Shown here: positions 6,671-8,775 of the stretch, piece after piece
How positions within the stretch are numbered: the first letter of the stretch is position 1
Layout: every line of letters begins with the position of its first letter
Assembly (NCBI GenBank): GCA_026225155.1
Contig: JAMFSG010000380.1
Coordinates: 1-8,775, forward strand
Length of the DNA: 8,775 bases
Source: Verrucomicrobiota bacterium
GTDB taxonomy: Bacteria; Verrucomicrobiota; Verrucomicrobiia; Limisphaerales; UBA11358
Direction of reading: 5' to 3'
The notes under the pieces: model-generated
Seen by the model: the letters and a program-made list of their open reading frames with translations, nothing else
The model's database searches: none
Told to the model about the DNA's origin: nothing
Translations under genes and position numbers: made by a program

Positions 6671-7222
6671 TTATCCCAATTTATATCTGCGCATCGTCGG
6701 CTCAACTTCCTGCGCCCACGCGTCAATGCCGCCGCGCAGACAGCGCACGTTCTGCAAACCGTGGCCCATGAAATACGCCGCCGCGTCCAGACCGTTCTTG
6801 CCCGCGTGATCAATCACGACAATCGGATTGGTGTTCGAGCCGCTCGCCATGAGTTCGCGCATCACGTCCTGCGACAGCAAAACCGAAGCGGCGATGTTCA
6901 CCGCCTCGAATTCTTCGCGCGAACGCACATCCACCAGTTTCACCGATGGATCGCGTTGCAATAGTTCGGCGAGTTCCTTCGGCGAGATCAAAACCCTTGC
7001 GTCCAGCTCGTGACTGGACTGGATATGCGCCAGCACTTCGGCCACGTCCAAATTGCCGTTGCGCGCGCAAACTTCCGCCAGCGTTTCCGTCGGCGCAAAA
7101 CCGCAACTGCTGCACCCGCCGATGTGATACCGCCGGAACAACGCCCGCTGCGCGCCCGGAAAATTTTCCAGCACGGCGCTCATTTGCGAATCAAATTGAA
7201 TGGTTTTTGTTTCCACGTTCAT
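6671..7222 (-). CDS. DUF1858-like CxxC domain plus cysteine-less rhodanese domain protein
   Basis: The product has 183 residues and no signal peptide or membrane segment. Residues about 11-68 resemble DUF1858/ScdA-N-type domains, with Cys37 and Cys40 in GGCSSCG followed by TLAEVCARNG. Residues about 77-175 are a rhodanese fold: VDVRSREEFE (98-107), the active-loop region IDHAGKNG (137-144) and GGIDAW (164-169), ending much like the rhodanese tails of MoeZ/ThiF-type proteins. Asp138 occupies the place of the catalytic Cys of CRxGxR, so ordinary thiosulfate sulfurtransferase activity is unlikely; the CxxC may carry the redox or sulfur chemistry. The ATG at 7222 overlaps the toxin 1 stop codon (ATGA), implying translational coupling. 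sufS lies upstream on the same strand beyond two toxin-antitoxin pairs. The domain call is firm; the role is inferred. Confidence 0.82.
   Translation of the reverse strand: MNVETKTIQFDSQMSAVLENFPGAQRALFRRYHIGGCSSCGFAPTETLAEVCARNGNLDVAEVLAHIQSSHELDARVLISPKELAELLQRDPSVKLVDVRSREEFEAVNIAASVLLSQDVMRELMASGSNTNPIVVIDHAGKNGLDAAAYFMGHGLQNVRCLRGGIDAWAQEVEPTMRRYKLG
7158..7189. repeat. 32-bp direct repeat, copy A (inside rhodanese gene)
   Basis: Every base is identical to 7825-7856. This copy encodes SQMSAVLENFP, residues 12-22 of the intact rhodanese protein. Together the copies bracket toxin-antitoxin pair 1 with a period of 667 bases. Part of the repeat, GGAAAATTTTCC, is a perfect 12-base palindrome. 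Confidence 0.95.
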
Positions 7223-7518
7223 TGTTTGGATAATTCTTCGAGCAGCATTTGTTGAAATATTTTATACACCACGCTGCGATGTTCGGCAAAGATGCAGAAA
7301 ATGACCCGCGCGCCCGCAGACGATTGCTCCCGATAAATCACGCGATGATTTGCCACCCGCAGACGATGATAACCGGCCAGTCTGCCTTCCAATAATTTTC
7401 GGTCGCCGGCATTTTGGGATAAGCCCTTGATGGCGCGGGCAAGTGCGCGGCGTGGAACGGGAGCCAGCGAACCGACGAATTCTTTGACCTGCGGTGAGAC
7501 TTCTACTTTAGTCCTCAT
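7219..7518 (-). CDS. RelE/ParE-superfamily toxin (pair 1)
   Basis: This 99-residue basic protein is of typical RelE/ParE toxin length. The core LEGRLAGYHRLRVANHRVIY (about 43-62), followed by a strand ending VIFCIFAEHRSVVYKIF (about 72-88), is the usual 'L-x-G-x-(W/Y)-R-x-R-x-G-x-(Y/R)-R-(V/I)-x-Y' type core of this superfamily. Whether it cuts mRNA at the ribosome or hits another target such as gyrase cannot be told. The ATG at 7518 lies 11 bases inside the end of the antitoxin gene, with GAGGTG just upstream as a likely ribosome binding site. Its TGA overlaps the rhodanese ATG. Antitoxin-first order with overlap is the classic type II arrangement. Confidence 0.87.
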   Translation of the reverse strand: MRTKVEVSPQVKEFVGSLAPVPRRALARAIKGLSQNAGDRKLLEGRLAGYHRLRVANHRVIYREQSSAGARVIFCIFAEHRSVVYKIFQQMLLEELSKQ

Positions 7519-7759
7519 CCAGCACCTCGACCGGTTCGAACTTCGTCTTACCGGCCTCGAAATCGCGGATGGCTTTCATGGCCTTGGGATTGCCCATGAT
7601 TTCCATGGTTTCGAGCATCGCCTCCACCCGGTCGCGGGAAATGAGATACGCCACCGTGCGCCCGCGATTGGAAATGGCGAGCGAGCCGGATTTTTTCAAT
7701 CCGCGCACAACCTTCGGCAGGTTGCGCCCCGCCTTGGCAATTTCCAATGTCTCGATCAT
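7508..7759 (-). CDS. Phd/YefM-family antitoxin (pair 1)
   Basis: This 83-residue protein has an N-terminal Phd/YefM-like DNA-binding fold: the LPKVVRGLKKSGSLAISNRGRTVAYLI region (about 14-40) has the 'L...V...I-x-x-x-G-x-x-V-(A/L)-(Y/V)-(L/I)' pattern. A C-terminal acidic tail (EAGKTKFEPVEVLDED) probably wraps the toxin. It should neutralise the RelE/ParE toxin encoded by the overlapping next gene and, with it, repress its own promoter. The start at 7759 gives a standard family N terminus. A candidate promoter lies directly upstream, six bases from the ATG. The DNA before it is the truncated rhodanese remnant. Confidence 0.87.
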   Translation of the reverse strand: MIETLEIAKAGRNLPKVVRGLKKSGSLAISNRGRTVAYLISRDRVEAMLETMEIMGNPKAMKAIRDFEAGKTKFEPVEVLDED

Positions 7760-7765
7760 AGCTGC

Positions 7766-7793
7766 AATCTAAACGCGTGGATGATTAACGCAA
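7766..7793 (-). promoter_or_regulatory. Predicted promoter of toxin-antitoxin pair 1
   Basis: On the minus strand TTGCGT (7793-7788) and TAGATT (7771-7766) are 16 bases apart, matching consensus at three positions each. The -10 element ends six bases before the antitoxin ATG, so the message would be leaderless or nearly so. AGCTGCA occurs at 7760-7766 and again at 7810-7816; these could be autorepressor sites. Prediction only. Confidence 0.3.
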
Positions 7794-7874
7794 GCGGTTA
7801 TTAGAATTCAGCTGCATACCTCTGGGAAAATTTTCCAGCACGGCGCTCATTTGCGATTGGGGAGAAATATTCAT
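7785..7874 (-). pseudogene. Truncated 5' remnant of the rhodanese gene
   Basis: Read from ATG at 7874, this frame encodes 29 codons: MNISPQSQMSAVLENFP, then unrelated residues and TAA at 7787-7785. SQMSAVLENFP is identical, in protein and DNA, to residues 12-22 of the intact rhodanese protein, whose own start is MNVETKTIQFD. The homology stops abruptly at 7825, where the DNA upstream of antitoxin 1 begins. The start codon overlaps the toxin 2 stop (TGATG), the same coupled layout as the intact gene has with toxin 1. The best reading is the original start of the rhodanese gene, cut off when pair 1 arrived. It is too short to be functional. Confidence 0.8.
7825..7856. repeat. 32-bp direct repeat, copy B (inside rhodanese remnant)
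   Basis: Identical to 7158-7189 at all 32 bases. It encodes the only recognisable rhodanese-gene residues in the remnant and marks the right edge of the segment carrying toxin-antitoxin pair 1. Confidence 0.95.
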
Positions 7875-8158
7875 CAATAAACTTCTTCGTGCGTGCCTAT
7901 GTTGACGAGCAATAAAACTTCCGCACCAGTTTTCGGATGCTTCTGTTTAGAAAAAACAATGCGGCAATCGTAAGCCACGGAACAGGCGTGCAATCCGGCA
8001 AGCTGGCCGCTCAAATGATGGGTCTTCAATCGCGGGTCGTTGAGATTTTCCGCCATGCGCCGCAAAGTCGTTTCGATCTGCGGTTGCAACGCGGGATTTT
8101 TTCCGACCAGACGGCGGAACGCCCGTTCAAATTTCGGCGAGAGGACAAGTTCGCGCAT
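7874..8158 (-). CDS. YafQ-like RelE-superfamily mRNA interferase toxin (pair 2)
   Basis: The product has 94 residues. HHLSGQLAGLHACSVAYDCRIVF (about 47-69) and the C-terminal NIGTHEEVY (86-94) are the hallmark of YafQ-type ribosome-dependent endoribonucleases, whose histidine in the GTH motif (here His90) is catalytic. An N-terminal helical hairpin (about 8-38) precedes the sheet. The gene starts four bases after the TGA of its antitoxin gene. Its own TGA overlaps by one base the ATG of the rhodanese remnant. The ATG at 8158 gives the usual family N terminus MRELVLSPKFERAF. The toxin family is clear; activity is untested. Confidence 0.88.
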   Translation of the reverse strand: MRELVLSPKFERAFRRLVGKNPALQPQIETTLRRMAENLNDPRLKTHHLSGQLAGLHACSVAYDCRIVFSKQKHPKTGAEVLLLVNIGTHEEVY

Positions 8159-8161
8159 GGC

Positions 8162-8380
8162 TCATTTGGCCGCGCGCAAACGGGCGATGACACTTTCAGC
8201 GGACTGGCTCTTGAGTTTGCCGGCGCGAAAAGCCTTGGCCGATTTATTTGCTTCCGCCGCCGTTTCCAACCGCCACGCCTCGATACGACGTTGACGCAAA
8301 AGGCCTTCGAGCATTTCCTGCTCATCGGCAGGCAACGCCTCGGCCTCGGTCAAAACGCGATCTAAAGTTAAAGCAGCCAT
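8162..8380 (-). CDS. Small antitoxin of pair 2
   Basis: This is a 72-residue, probably all-helical protein. LTLDRVLTEAEALPADEQEMLEGLLRQR type N termini (LPxxEQ motif at about 17-21), with a C-terminal QSAESVIARL segment (59-68), are found in small antitoxin-like proteins paired with RelE-superfamily toxins in cyanobacteria and Verrucomicrobia, as I recall. The two genes are separated by only three bases, antitoxin first, which supports the pairing. I see no clear ribbon-helix-helix or helix-turn-helix, so autoregulation is uncertain. A good candidate promoter lies just upstream, in the 42-base gap after sufS. The function is called mainly from gene context. Confidence 0.75.
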   Translation of the reverse strand: MAALTLDRVLTEAEALPADEQEMLEGLLRQRRIEAWRLETAAEANKSAKAFRAGKLKSQSAESVIARLRAAK

Positions 8381-8386
8381 AAGTTA

Positions 8387-8415
8387 TTTATCACAGAATT
8401 TGGCCTCGACGTCAA
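8387..8415 (-). promoter_or_regulatory. Predicted promoter of toxin-antitoxin pair 2
   Basis: On the minus strand TTGACG (8415-8410) and GATAAA (8392-8387) have an ideal 17-base spacing and match the sigma-70 consensus at five and four positions. The -10 element ends six bases before the antitoxin ATG at 8380, again predicting a leaderless message. It lies immediately after the sufS stop codon, so pair 2 need not depend on sufS transcription. Confidence 0.4.
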
Positions 8416-8422
8416 ACGGCGG

Positions 8423-8775
8423 TTAGTTTCCGAAAAATTTCTGGATCTCCTTGATCACTTCCACAAAGGAATCCACTTCCGCCTTCGTGTTGTAAAAATA
8501 AAAACTCGCGCGGGCGGTGGATTCCACGCCGAGCTTGTGCATGAGCGGTTGCGTGCAGTGATGCCCGCCGCGCAACGCCACGCCCGCCTGATCCGCCAGC
8601 GTCACGACGTCGTGCGCGTGAACGTCCTTGAGCAAAAAACTTACGAGGCCGGCGCGCAAATTCGCGTTGGGAGAATTTAATTTCGGGCCGAACAAGCGGA
8701 TGTTTTTCAGCGCGGATAATTTTTCGTAGGCATGATTCGCCAGTTCTTGATCGTGCTTCCAGATATTTTCGCGAC
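8423..8775 (-). CDS. sufS: Cysteine desulfurase SufS, C-terminal part
   Basis: The frame is open to the window edge, so only the last 117 residues are present; the 5' part lies beyond 8775. SufS is a PLP enzyme that takes sulfur from cysteine for Fe-S cluster assembly. The segment has the SufS-type small domain: HDQELANHAYEKL, then LRGGHHCTQPLMHKLGV with the persulfide-forming cysteine in the GHHC loop, then the conserved RASFYFYNT, where the Arg binds the substrate carboxylate. The C terminus (VIKEIQKFFGN) is complete. An internal TTG at 8695 could be mistaken for a start, but homology clearly continues upstream of it. The toxin-antitoxin pairs and the rhodanese gene follow on the same strand, so an older sufS-rhodanese neighbourhood is plausible. 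Confidence 0.93.
   Translation of the reverse strand, partial: RENIWKHDQELANHAYEKLSALKNIRLFGPKLNSPNANLRAGLVSFLLKDVHAHDVVTLADQAGVALRGGHHCTQPLMHKLGVESTARASFYFYNTKAEVDSFVEVIKEIQKFFGN

Noticed and set aside
7427..7804. A 125-codon plus-strand frame opposite toxin-antitoxin pair 1
   Set aside because: It is antisense to two overlapping genes with clear toxin and antitoxin features and encodes nothing recognisable.
6551..7874. tRNA-associated genomic island with att sites
   Set aside because: No copy of the tRNA 3' end was found elsewhere in the window and there is no integrase. The only long direct repeat lies in the rhodanese gene, not the tRNA.
8423..8695. A complete 90-residue protein starting at TTG 8695
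   Set aside because: SufS homology continues upstream in frame to the window edge (HDQELANHAYEKL and more), so this is the tail of a longer gene.

Overview
The window looks like chromosomal DNA of a PVC-group bacterium, most likely a Verrucomicrobiota member (Pedosphaera/Limisphaerales-like). The reasons are a very long Gre-factor protein of the kind known from Chlamydiae and Verrucomicrobia, a DUF5069 gene, intergenic DNA built from 7-base-period repeats, and mostly weak or absent Shine-Dalgarno sequences. This assignment is inferred from gene content and no search was run. No CRISPR array, IS element or prophage is visible.

Left part (1-5973) is ordinary core genome. It holds a 616-residue GreA-type elongation factor, a strong bidirectional terminator shared with a convergent DUF5069 gene, and then a tight operon of psd (phosphatidylserine decarboxylase), pssA (phosphatidylserine synthase) and a LysE-type exporter. 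The first two genes encode consecutive steps of phosphatidylethanolamine synthesis. The ribosome-associated ATPase gene ychF follows.

Middle part (5974-6670) is accessory in character. It has an A/T-rich gene for a small lysine-rich protein of unknown function, a degenerate 21-bp repeat array, and a tRNA-Arg-like gene with several non-canonical features.

Right part (6671-8775) is all on the minus strand. In transcription order it reads: 3' end of sufS (cysteine desulfurase), toxin-antitoxin pair 2 (small antitoxin plus YafQ-like toxin), a 5' remnant of a rhodanese gene, toxin-antitoxin pair 1 (Phd/YefM antitoxin plus RelE/ParE toxin), then an intact gene for a protein with a DUF1858-like CxxC domain and a rhodanese domain lacking its catalytic cysteine. 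Both toxin stop codons overlap a rhodanese start codon, one of the intact gene and one of the remnant. A perfect 32-bp direct repeat lies inside the intact gene and inside the remnant, so it flanks toxin-antitoxin pair 1. The simplest reading is that a toxin-antitoxin cassette entered the 5' coding region of the rhodanese gene and supplied a new start for it. This is the most interesting structure in the window.
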